The notes under the pieces: generated by a model
What the model was told of the DNA's origin: nothing
Seen by the model: the letters and a program-made list of their open reading frames with translations, nothing else
The model's database searches: none
Origin: Candidatus Muiribacterium halophilum
GTDB lineage: Bacteria > Muiribacteriota > Muiribacteriia > Muiribacteriales > Muiribacteriaceae
Length of the DNA stretch: 21,135 bases
Direction: 5' to 3'
NCBI GenBank assembly: GCA_023228995.1
Contig: JALOAD010000056.1
Coordinates: 1-21,135, forward strand
Made by a program: the position numbers and the translations under genes
Part shown: positions 8,848-16,146 of the stretch, in pieces
Layout of the letters: each line of letters starts with the position of its first letter
How positions within the stretch are numbered: the stretch's first letter is position 1

Positions 8848-10161
8848 TTATTTATTTCCCAATGAAAAATCTTTTAAAATTTTAAGAAAAATTGATAATT
8901 TAATTTTTGTATCTTTTGAAAAACTATTCAAATTACTAAGAAATTTATAATTATCAAAAAGTTCAAACAAATTAACATTATCAATAATATATTTTTCAAA
9001 ACTCTCTGAATAATTCAAATCGCCTCTATAATCAAAATCCCTCGAAGACCTCATGCTCAAAGAATAAAATCCTTTAGTTTTAGCAAATTCTTTCAACACA
9101 TATTTTTCAATAAAATTGTTTTCACATAAATACTCAGATATACCATTACATAAATCAAAAAATCTTTGCGATACAAAAGGATTAACCCTTTCAATATATT
9201 CAATATCATATACATTATTACTCATAAGAGCATTTTGATTAGGTATCAAAAAAGAATTTACAATAAAATCAATTTTATTTTTTTTATTTTCAAAATCAAA
9301 CCATTGAATAGAATTACAAAAAATCTCTGAAACTTTCTCGAAAGGTAAATAAGATTTCAAATCTGCAAACAAAGAATAACAAACATTTTTGCTGAACCAT
9401 TCAGGATTTAATTTAATATTATTAAAATTAACAAAATTGTAATCACCAAGAAGTTCATCAGCCCCAGTTCCTGTATAGATAAGTTGTGTATTATTTTTAA
9501 AAGCATTTAAAACATGCATTCTATCATCAATATAACCAGCATTTATAAATGGAAAAACAAATACAGTGTTTTTAAAAACTTCAAAAAAAGCATTCTTATC
9601 ATTTTTCAAAAATATAACATTATCATGTAAATTAAGAATTTCATAACATTCATTCTTTGTAATATCATCATATAAAGTAGTTCCAAAAAGAATATTTTTT
9701 TTAATATAATGTTTTATTAAAGATGAATCAAGACCACCACTAAAAAGAAGATATTTACTATAATCATTATAAGTATTTTCAAGAAGTATATTATCTAATT
9801 CAACAAAAAACTCTTCTTTTGAAATTTTTTCATTTTGTTTTTGAATTTTTTTAAAAATTGGTTTTTTTGAATAATCATAAATTCTTGTATATGGATGAAT
9901 TGGAATAATATTTTCAAAAATAGAATATGGATAAAAATTACAATTAAAAAGCAATAATTGCAGAACACCATCAAAGCTAGGTTTTGATAAAATATTCTCT
10001 CTTATTTTGTTAATATTATCTGAAATATAATAAAAACCATTTTTAAAAGCAAAATACAATGGATAAGGGTAATAATAAAATTCAATAGATTTTTCAGATA
10101 TAATCAAAAATCCGGGAATATCACTTGATTTTATCCCCGGATTATTAGTTATTAAAAACAT
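8848..10161 (-). CDS. Asparagine-synthetase-like protein without glutaminase site
   Basis: The 437 residues carry an asparagine synthase C-terminal (ATP pyrophosphatase) domain: the PP-loop is SGGLDSS (141-147) and a second conserved motif is TGTGADELLGD (230-240). Such enzymes adenylate a carboxylate and form an amide. The N-terminal 110 residues look like a shrunken class II glutamine amidotransferase domain: the segment FENIIPIHPYTRI (82-94) resembles the usual end of that domain, but the catalytic Cys2 is absent (the protein begins Met-Phe-Leu) and the region is about half the normal length. It may use free ammonia, or it may be a synthetase of the beta-lactam or peptide-maturation type; the substrate cannot be read from sequence. 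ATG at 10161 follows a GAGGA site; the spacing to the upstream AIM24 gene is 13 bases, so they are co-transcribed. Confidence 0.82.
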   Translation of the reverse strand: MFLITNNPGIKSSDIPGFLIISEKSIEFYYYPYPLYFAFKNGFYYISDNINKIRENILSKPSFDGVLQLLLFNCNFYPYSIFENIIPIHPYTRIYDYSKKPIFKKIQKQNEKISKEEFFVELDNILLENTYNDYSKYLLFSGGLDSSLIKHYIKKNILFGTTLYDDITKNECYEILNLHDNVIFLKNDKNAFFEVFKNTVFVFPFINAGYIDDRMHVLNAFKNNTQLIYTGTGADELLGDYNFVNFNNIKLNPEWFSKNVCYSLFADLKSYLPFEKVSEIFCNSIQWFDFENKKNKIDFIVNSFLIPNQNALMSNNVYDIEYIERVNPFVSQRFFDLCNGISEYLCENNFIEKYVLKEFAKTKGFYSLSMRSSRDFDYRGDLNYSESFEKYIIDNVNLFELFDNYKFLSNLNSFSKDTKIKLSIFLKILKDFSLGNK

Positions 10162-10174
10162 TTATTCCTCAAAA

Positions 10175-10930
10175 TTAATCATTACTTCCGCCAAATATAG
10201 AACCAACAACAGAATCTACAATACCATTAGACTGTCCACCAGATTTATTTGCCATAAGACCAAGTTCTCTTCTAAGTTTTGACAAAGTCATGCTCTGAAG
10301 TATAACTTTTCCAGGGCCAGTTAAAGTAGTAAGAAATAAACCTTCTCCACCAAATATAGCTGTTGAAACTTTACCAACAAATTCAATATTATAATCAACA
10401 GTTTCTTCAAAACCTACAACACTTCCTGTATCAACCTGTATTTTTTCAGAAGGACCAAGGTTTTTTACATAAAAATCTCCACCTGCATGAATAAAAACCC
10501 TACCTTCACCAGAAAATTTTTGTAATATAAAACCTTCTCCACCAAAAAGACCAGCACCAATTTTTTTTTGGAAAGCAATAGATAAATCAACATTTAATTC
10601 AGCACAAATAAAAGCATCTTTTTGAGCTAAAAACGCCATATTAGTAATATCTATAGCTTCAATTCTACCTGGATAATCTCCTGAAAAAGCAACAGTTCCA
10701 ACATTACCGTTTTTAACAGTAAAATGTGTAGTCATAAGAGATTCACCTGTAACTTTTCTTTTTAATGCACCAAGTAATTTATCACCAATCCCGCTACCAG
10801 TCATTTTAGACTGCATATTTATATTGTCTGTCTTAAAAAACATCTTTCCAGCTTCTGCGTAAATTTCTTCACCATTATTAAGAATAATTTCTACAAATTG
10901 AAGATTATCTCCGTGTATTTTATATTCCAT
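10175..10930 (-). CDS. TIGR00266/AIM24 family protein
   Basis: A 251-residue Gly-rich beta protein of the AIM24 (DUF124, TIGR00266) family. Visible hallmarks are the opening EYKIHGDNLQFVEIILNNGE, the AEAGKMFF segment (25-32), FSGDYPGRIEAID, and the two related FGGEGF/FGGEGLFL segments (about 129-133 and 194-199) that reflect the internal repeats of the fold, followed by LTGPGKVILQS. The C-terminal tail is Gly/Ser-rich. Bacterial members have no settled biochemical role; the fold is a trimeric beta-barrel in known structures. ATG at 10930 follows AGGAGA. It lies between the zinc-finger gene and the asparagine-synthetase-like gene in one orientation, which suggests a shared function that cannot be named. 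Confidence 0.9.
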   Translation of the reverse strand: MEYKIHGDNLQFVEIILNNGEEIYAEAGKMFFKTDNINMQSKMTGSGIGDKLLGALKRKVTGESLMTTHFTVKNGNVGTVAFSGDYPGRIEAIDITNMAFLAQKDAFICAELNVDLSIAFQKKIGAGLFGGEGFILQKFSGEGRVFIHAGGDFYVKNLGPSEKIQVDTGSVVGFEETVDYNIEFVGKVSTAIFGGEGLFLTTLTGPGKVILQSMTLSKLRRELGLMANKSGGQSNGIVDSVVGSIFGGSND

Positions 10931-10989
10931 ACTTTTCTCCTAAAAATTAATTATTTTTTATCTTTTTTTAAACAGATTTTAAATAATTA

Positions 10990-11511
10990 TTAAAAAGCAC
11001 CCCAATCCTGCTTACCTTTAATATAAGCACTTGGACAAATTGCTTTAAAAACTTTTGCAAATTTTTGTGCTTTTTTAAGTTTTTCACCAGATATCTCAGA
11101 CATTTTTTTCATATCTTTGCCAAAAATATCACCAAAAAATTCATCAGCTGCTTTTTCCCTATCAGCCTCAGTTACAAACTGATCTCTAATTGATTTAAGT
11201 TCGCCAGCATCAAGCCATACGCCACCACAAGAAGCACATTCATCAATAACAACTTCTCTTTTTGGACTAAAAAAATGTTGCATCATAGTTATTCCATGAC
11301 ATTTTGGACATTTTCTTTTTTGATTTAGGTCTACTTTTACTTTAGGTTTTATAAGTAAAATATCGTCTGATATATTTTCATGTTTTTCATCAAGTTTTTT
11401 AATTTCTCTATTATCAAACCATATACCACCACATCCATCTTTACAAACATCAATTAAAATTCCATTAGCTTCCATTTCAGTTAGCTTATTTTTACAAGCA
11501 GGACAAATCAT
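10990..11511 (-). CDS. TFIIB-type double zinc-finger protein
   Basis: A 173-residue protein with two zf-TFIIB-like modules. The first uses CPAC (3-6) and VCKDGCGGIWFDNREI; the second uses CPKC and DECASCGGVWLDAGEL. The GG-x-W-x-D-x-x-E signature after the second cysteine pair is typical of this family. The remaining C-terminal third is Lys-rich and helical. Family members are widespread in bacteria and mostly uncharacterised; metal binding is near certain, nucleic-acid or protein binding is inference. ATG at 11511 follows GGAGG. It is the first gene of the unit with the AIM24-type and asparagine-synthetase-like genes. Confidence 0.88.
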   Translation of the reverse strand: MICPACKNKLTEMEANGILIDVCKDGCGGIWFDNREIKKLDEKHENISDDILLIKPKVKVDLNQKRKCPKCHGITMMQHFFSPKREVVIDECASCGGVWLDAGELKSIRDQFVTEADREKAADEFFGDIFGKDMKKMSEISGEKLKKAQKFAKVFKAICPSAYIKGKQDWGAF

Positions 11512-11553
11512 AAATCCTCCATTTATTTAAGTAGATTATTAAAATTAGACTTT

Positions 11554-11582
11554 ATTATATCATATATCAAACTAAATTTAAA
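11554..11582 (-). promoter_or_regulatory. Predicted extended -10 promoter for zinc-finger operon
   Basis: On the minus strand TGATATAAT (11554-11562) is an extended -10 element with a perfect TATAAT box; a weak -35 (TTTAAA, 11577-11582) lies 17 bases upstream. It is about 43 bases before the zinc-finger start codon and downstream of the flagellar terminator, which makes it the natural promoter for this three-gene unit. Confidence 0.55.
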
Positions 11583-11639
11583 GAAAATGAGTTTGTATAG
11601 TTAAAGGGTTGAGGGTTGAGAGTTAAAACTCTATTAACT

Positions 11640-11678
11640 GATAAAAAAAAGCGTACATTTCTGTACGCTTTTTTTATC
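11640..11678 (-). terminator. Rho-independent terminator of the flagellar operon
   Basis: A perfect 7-bp stem GCGTACA/TGTACGC with a 4-base loop (11651-11668) is flanked by eight A on the left and seven T on the right, and the pairing extends outwards to GAT/ATC. It starts 22 bases beyond the flgE stop. The symmetric A and T runs would let it stop transcription in either direction. Confidence 0.9.
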
Positions 11679-11699
11679 AAATTAAATATTTATTTCAAA

Positions 11700-13823
11700 T
11701 TATCTTTTTAAATTAATTAATTCCTGAAGAATCTGATCAGCAGTCGTAATACTCTTTGAGTTAGCCTGAAATCCTCTCTGTGCAATAATCATATCAGTAA
11801 ATTCCTGCGAAAGATCCACATTTGACATTTCTAATTTACCAGAATTGATTATACCAGCACCACCAGAACCAGCTTTTCTTATTACAGCTTCTCCAGAGTT
11901 TCCTGAACTTGTCCACATAGAACCAGTTAATTTTTCAAGACCTTGAGGATTCTGAAATGTTGCAACTGCAAGCTGACCAATTGTCTGAGCTCTATCATTT
12001 GTGTAAGAACCAACTATCTGTCCATCCATCTGAATTGTATATCCTTGAAGAATACCCATTTCATAACCATTCTGAGAACGAGCCGCAGTAGTGAATTCTT
12101 CAGAATCATACTGAGTAATTCCAGCAACATCATAATCAATATTTAACTGCATTGTTCCTGGTGCTGAAAATGATATTGTCTGAATTGTTTTTGGATATGA
12201 TACATTATTAGCCTGTCTTGTTCCTTCTGTATCTATTCTACCTAATTCATTGAATTTAAGAAATCCTTCACCTGTAAATCCATTTTCTGCATCCCAAAAA
12301 ATATTTTTCATAATAGCTTTTTTTTCAGCAGCTGTTGCTTCATTACCTAAAACTGAATCAGGGAATTTTTTAATATAATCTCTTACAATTGGATCATCCA
12401 TACTTAAAGAAGTTGAATATCTCCATTTGTTTTCATCAAGTTTTTCAAAAGATGTTATAAGTTCATGCGGTGTTCCTTGAGAATCAAAAACATTTAATGA
12501 GGTAGTATGACTTGTTCCTGGAATAAAATCAAAATTCATTGTCTTATTTGTTCCATTAACTCTAAATTGAACACTATTTGATCCTAATTCAATATCTCTT
12601 TTTTGACCTGATGATTGTTCTGTAAAACTAAGCTGTCTTGTATCAGGTGAAATTGAAAGATCAAGAGTCATTCCATTCCATAAAATAGATGTAGGATTAC
12701 CTGTAACACCAAGAGGATCAGCATTAAAACCTGCTATTTTACCAGTTACACTGATTATTGACATTGTACCATAATCTTCTTGATCATTTACTGTTCCATT
12801 AGCATCCATATCCAGAAGATTTCCTTCAGCATCATACATTTTAAATCTATAAACATCTACATTTGTTGTTGAGGAAGCATCTTTTTCAAAATTAATATAA
12901 ACTTCTTGATCAACATTGTTAATATCTTTAAATGTCCAGTAATTTACAACCGGTGGAGTTGAATTTGCAAGTGTAATTGTAAAATTATCAGTAATTCCAA
13001 TAGTTCCGTTTGCAGAAACTGAATAAATATCAAAATTTCCATTTACCTGAACATTTTTAATTCTTCCATCATCATAAAGTGTTACAAGCCCTTGTGTTTG
13101 AACTCCAGCAGCTGTTGGATCAAGATCTACTAAATTTCCATCATCATCTGTCATTGAAAATTCCCAGAGTGTATCATTTCTCTTCTGCATTTTAAGTTTT
13201 AAATCTTCTTCATTTGGAGCAATACCATAAGTCAAAGTATTTTCTTCTGGAAAAGCTCGACTTTCAACATCAGATTTCAAATTTGATTTAAAAACCATTT
13301 CAGTAGTAGATCTTGCTGAAAGTTTTTCAAGGTCTAAAAAATTAATACTTTCTAGAACACCGCCTGAATTTAAATCAAAATTCCCAGATTCTTCATTATA
13401 TTTTGCTGCCCATCCAAGAACTCTGCTACCAGTACTGCCATGAACAAGATCTCCACTTTCATCAATTATAAAATTTCCAGCTCTTGTATAAATATTTTTT
13501 TCACCACTATCAACAACAAAAAATCCATTTCCTTCAATAGCACAATCTGAGGCATTACCAGTTGATTCAGGTGCTCCCTGAGTCATTATTCTGTCAATTG
13601 CAGCAGTCTGAACACCAAGACCGATTTGTTTAGGATTCACACCACCTCTTGCATCAGTTGGAGCTGATGGATAACCTATTGTCTGATTGAAAATATTTGA
13701 AAAAACAGTTCGTGATTTTTTAAAGCCATAAGTGTTAACATTAGCGATATTATCAGAAATTACATCAAGTTTAACTTGATGGGCTGATAATCCACTCACT
13801 CCTGAAAAAAGTGATCTTAACAT
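11700..13823 (-). CDS. flgE: Flagellar hook protein FlgE, enlarged
   Basis: FlgE forms the flagellar hook. The N-terminal rod-like segment MLRSLFSGVSGLSAHQ and ISDNIANVNTYGFK, the GNGFFVV segment (98-104), and the C-terminal SNVDLSQEFTDMIIAQRGFQANSKSI helix are all classic. At 707 residues it is much longer than the common 400 or so; long FlgE proteins are known in some groups. The extra length lies in the central variable part: residues about 218-295 and 324-395 look like two copies of one module (both with a D-x-x-GNL-D core), and a third related segment starts at about 441 (NVFDSQGTPHE). Residues 338-349 match an EF-hand loop. ATG at 13823 follows a GGGAGGA site. It is the last gene before the terminator. 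No signal peptide, as expected for export by the flagellar secretion system. Confidence 0.95.
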   Translation of the reverse strand: MLRSLFSGVSGLSAHQVKLDVISDNIANVNTYGFKKSRTVFSNIFNQTIGYPSAPTDARGGVNPKQIGLGVQTAAIDRIMTQGAPESTGNASDCAIEGNGFFVVDSGEKNIYTRAGNFIIDESGDLVHGSTGSRVLGWAAKYNEESGNFDLNSGGVLESINFLDLEKLSARSTTEMVFKSNLKSDVESRAFPEENTLTYGIAPNEEDLKLKMQKRNDTLWEFSMTDDDGNLVDLDPTAAGVQTQGLVTLYDDGRIKNVQVNGNFDIYSVSANGTIGITDNFTITLANSTPPVVNYWTFKDINNVDQEVYINFEKDASSTTNVDVYRFKMYDAEGNLLDMDANGTVNDQEDYGTMSIISVTGKIAGFNADPLGVTGNPTSILWNGMTLDLSISPDTRQLSFTEQSSGQKRDIELGSNSVQFRVNGTNKTMNFDFIPGTSHTTSLNVFDSQGTPHELITSFEKLDENKWRYSTSLSMDDPIVRDYIKKFPDSVLGNEATAAEKKAIMKNIFWDAENGFTGEGFLKFNELGRIDTEGTRQANNVSYPKTIQTISFSAPGTMQLNIDYDVAGITQYDSEEFTTAARSQNGYEMGILQGYTIQMDGQIVGSYTNDRAQTIGQLAVATFQNPQGLEKLTGSMWTSSGNSGEAVIRKAGSGGAGIINSGKLEMSNVDLSQEFTDMIIAQRGFQANSKSITTADQILQELINLKR

Positions 13824-13850
13824 AATTTAATTCCTCCCAAGAATTATTTT

Positions 13851-13919
13851 CCTGGGGGGCGGGATACATCATTCATTCAGTATCCCAGGGCATCCCTTGC
13901 GGGTCCTGCCAACATCCCC
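13851..13919 (-). repeat. GC-rich double hairpin between flagellar genes
   Basis: This short spacer is strikingly G+C-rich in an AT-rich operon. It holds a perfect 7-bp inverted repeat GGGATAC/GTATCCC (13861-13867 and 13880-13886) and a second stem around CATCCCTTGCGGG (CCC/GGG at 13894-13896 and 13901-13903, with outer GGCA/TGCC at 13889-13892 and 13907-13910). On the minus strand the loop of the second stem is GCAA, a GNRA tetraloop. It lies about 35-100 bases before the flgE start. It may be a mobile palindromic repeat, or a processing or attenuation site in the mRNA. Confidence 0.55.
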
Positions 13920-14291
13920 CTAAAAACTTAAAATAGCACTGTCAATATTAGTAAATACATTCCCTCTCATGCTGTTTTGATCAACAGCTGTTATAACTGT
14001 TCTGTTTTTGACACTTACAATAAAAGCAGCTTTGTCGGTCATGACAAGACATTCTTTAGCATTTTTTTCTTCTGCTTTATTAAGTGCTGATTCTAGTTTG
14101 TTTTTTGTAGCCTCATCAAGTTCAATCCCTCTCTCTTGCATTCTAATTTTTGCATGTCCTGAAACTTTCAATTCTTTATTATCAAGTTTCTCATTCAAGA
14201 TATCTGCAAAATTTGTTTTATTATTCTTGAGTTTCTGAATATTATTCTGGTTTAACTTTGATGAAGTTATACCCAGGTCATTAATTCTCAT
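13920..14291 (-). CDS. Flagellar operon protein, TIGR02530 type
   Basis: A 123-residue protein matching the small flagellar operon protein family (TIGR02530), found between flgD and flgE in several phyla. Seen: VSGHAKIRMQERGIEL (44-59), an AEEKNAKECLVMTDKAAFIVSVKN region, and VITAVDQ followed by VFTNIDSAIL near the end. Its molecular role in hook assembly is not well defined. I chose the ATG at 14291, eight bases after AGGAG; a TTG directly upstream (14294) would add one residue but is too close to the ribosome site. It follows flgD after a 60-base gap and precedes flgE across the GC-rich hairpin spacer. Confidence 0.85.
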   Translation of the reverse strand: MRINDLGITSSKLNQNNIQKLKNNKTNFADILNEKLDNKELKVSGHAKIRMQERGIELDEATKNKLESALNKAEEKNAKECLVMTDKAAFIVSVKNRTVITAVDQNSMRGNVFTNIDSAILSF

Positions 14292-14351
14292 CAAGCCCTC
14301 TCCTGTTGTTATTATCGGTTGTTTTTACCCATTATTATTATCGGTATTTGC

Positions 14352-14810
14352 CTACAAATCCTGAGAATTTGCTCTTATTTCTCTAATCTGTTCAAGATTT
14401 ACCTCAATACCATTTACTTCAAACCACAAAGTATTGTCAGCAACTGTTGCTTTTTCGATTTTCCCATTAATAAAACCTTGATTTGTTTCAGCTATAACAT
14501 CTTTTCCCATAAACTGAGCAGCCTGTGCCCATAAAGACTGACTTGAAAGTTCAACTACTGATTCAAATTGTTTGTTTAGATTTTCCATTTGTTCCAAAGA
14601 TGAAAAACTTGCAAGTTGAGACATCATCTCTTTGTTTTCAAGTGGTTCTAATGGATTCTGATTTTTCATTTCTGTAATAAGAAGCATCATAAAAGCATTT
14701 TTATCAAGTTCTTTATTGACATTTCTTGATGTATTCAGAGTTTTTTCTCCATTTAACATTTGATCAGTCAAAAAATTACTATCTGCTGTATAAGCTGGTC
14801 CGTTAAGCAT
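14352..14810 (-). CDS. flgD: Flagellar hook assembly protein FlgD
   Basis: FlgD is the hook cap that guides polymerisation of FlgE. The conserved N-terminal block LDKNAFMMLLITEMKNQNP (about 35-53) followed by LEPLENKEMMSQLASFSSLEQM is diagnostic. After it comes a short C-terminal beta segment, FMGKDVIAETNQGFINGKI (104-122) to the end, which matches the small Tudor-like part but not the additional FnIII domain of long FlgD proteins; at 152 residues it is like the short FlgD of Bacillus-type operons. ATG at 14810 follows GAGAGAGGTG. It starts 14 bases after the fliK stop, in the same unit. Confidence 0.95.
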   Translation of the reverse strand: MLNGPAYTADSNFLTDQMLNGEKTLNTSRNVNKELDKNAFMMLLITEMKNQNPLEPLENKEMMSQLASFSSLEQMENLNKQFESVVELSSQSLWAQAAQFMGKDVIAETNQGFINGKIEKATVADNTLWFEVNGIEVNLEQIREIRANSQDL

Positions 14811-14824
14811 AATTTCACCTCTCT

Positions 14825-16075
14825 CTACAGGTTAAGATTGACATTAGATGTATCAACTTCAAAAGCTCTCATAAAATCATTGAAATTGACAACTCTTGCC
14901 ATTTTTTCTCTTTTTTTTCTATTTTCTTCTTGTTCTTTGTTTGAATCTTTTTCTTGATTATTTTTTCCATCAGGATCAACAACTACTTCAACATTATTAA
15001 CTGTAATACCCTGTTTTTGAATTTCATTTCTCAGTTCACTAACATTATTATTTAACATTGTTCTAGCAGATGAAGTTTCTGTTAAAAGTTTTACATTAAC
15101 TAGACCGTTTTCTCTTGATATAACAACTTTAACTTTTCCAAGATTTTCAGGATTCATATTAAATGTCATTTCTTTTTTAAAACCTTCAACATTGAAATTA
15201 ACATCTTTCAAAACTGTTTTAACAACTGTTTCTGTTGAATATACCGGCAGTTTTTCAGCAGGTTCAGACTTAACATCATTACTTTGTTCTACTCTCTCAA
15301 AAATATTGTTATTATTATCTGTAAGATTATCAATAACAAATTCTTTTATTTCCTGTTTAACATCTGTAGAATCTGTTTTTGAAATCTCCATTTTAATTTC
15401 TAATCTTACTTTTTCACCCTCTTTTGTTATAAACTCTTTTGTTATTTCTTTTGTTTCAGTATTACCCTCTTTATTTTTGTCATCTTTTTTGTTGTTATTA
15501 CCAGTTAAACTGTCTATTTTGACATTTTTTTTAGTATTTACAATATTAACTGTTTCTTCCGTATTACCCTCTTTGTTTTGTTTTGTTTTTATTGTAGTTT
15601 CTTTAATTTCCACAGTATTTTCTTTAACTTTTGAAATAACTTGTTTAACATCGATATTTACATTGGAAAATAAACCTCCATCTATCAAAGAAGTTAAAAG
15701 AGAATTTATCTCTTCAATATCTTTTTCTGTAAAAATCTCAGTAAATTCACCCTCTTTTTTACCTACAAGCTGTTTGAGTTTTTTTACAAGTTTTTCATCA
15801 AGATCAGCCTCACCAAGAATTTCAAGAACTTTTCTGCCAATCTTTGTTCCAAGAATATCTGTGATCTTCTCTTTTGTATCTTCACTTATTTCTTTGTTTT
15901 CTTTGAGAGCTAATTTCAATTTTTTAATTAAATCAGATATTTTAGAATTTTTGTCTTTATCTGATTTAACATTGTCAAGAAGATCTCCAAGAACAAATAC
16001 TTTCTTTTCTGATTTGCCTTTTTGCACATTAGCATTTTCAGAAGACACTTGACTTGCTGTGTTAAGAGAATTCAT
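14825..16075 (-). CDS. fliK: Flagellar hook-length control protein FliK
   Basis: FliK measures hook length and switches the export gate to filament substrates. The C-terminal FliK domain is visible at about residues 294-366: EMTFNMNPENLGKVKVVI, then LVNVKLLTETSSARTMLNNN, a helix with LRNEIQKQGI, and VNNVEVVV. The first 290 residues are a Lys/Glu/Asn/Thr-rich ruler-like region of low complexity with a duplicated KEGNTE motif. Length (about 416) is normal. The start is uncertain: an AAAGGAGGTGA site overlaps a GTG at 16093, so that codon cannot be the start; the next candidates in frame are GTG 16078 and ATG 16075, with long spacers of 14 and 17 bases. I chose ATG. First flagellar gene behind a sigma28-like promoter, followed by flgD. 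Confidence 0.88.
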   Translation of the reverse strand: MNSLNTASQVSSENANVQKGKSEKKVFVLGDLLDNVKSDKDKNSKISDLIKKLKLALKENKEISEDTKEKITDILGTKIGRKVLEILGEADLDEKLVKKLKQLVGKKEGEFTEIFTEKDIEEINSLLTSLIDGGLFSNVNIDVKQVISKVKENTVEIKETTIKTKQNKEGNTEETVNIVNTKKNVKIDSLTGNNNKKDDKNKEGNTETKEITKEFITKEGEKVRLEIKMEISKTDSTDVKQEIKEFVIDNLTDNNNNIFERVEQSNDVKSEPAEKLPVYSTETVVKTVLKDVNFNVEGFKKEMTFNMNPENLGKVKVVISRENGLVNVKLLTETSSARTMLNNNVSELRNEIQKQGITVNNVEVVVDPDGKNNQEKDSNKEQEENRKKREKMARVVNFNDFMRAFEVDTSNVNLNL

Positions 16076-16118
16076 CACAAAAATAGTATTCACCTCCTTT
16101 TATAGTTTTCTGGAATAT

Positions 16119-16146
16119 AAATCGGCGAATTTAAAGCATTACTTTA
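16119..16146 (-). promoter_or_regulatory. Sigma28 (FliA/SigD)-like promoter before fliK
   Basis: On the minus strand TAAA (16143-16146, continuing as TAAAGTAA) is followed after 16 bases by GCCGATTT (16119-16126). This matches the flagellar sigma consensus TAAA, about 15 bases, GCCGATAA or GCCGATAT in all four -35 bases and six to seven of eight -10 bases. It overlaps the stop of the glycerate kinase gene and lies about 20 bases before the fliK ribosome site, giving a short leader. A second site with the same spacing is at 18165-18192. Confidence 0.6.

Noticed and set aside
8820-8850. T-rich direct repeat as terminator of the asparagine-synthetase-like gene
   Set aside because: The gene runs on the minus strand, where this reads as A-runs, and no stem precedes it.
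15192-16052. A 286-codon plus-strand open frame opposite fliK
   Set aside because: It is the mirror of the low-complexity Lys/Glu/Asn codons of fliK; it is Ser/Leu/Phe-rich, has no ribosome site and no family features.
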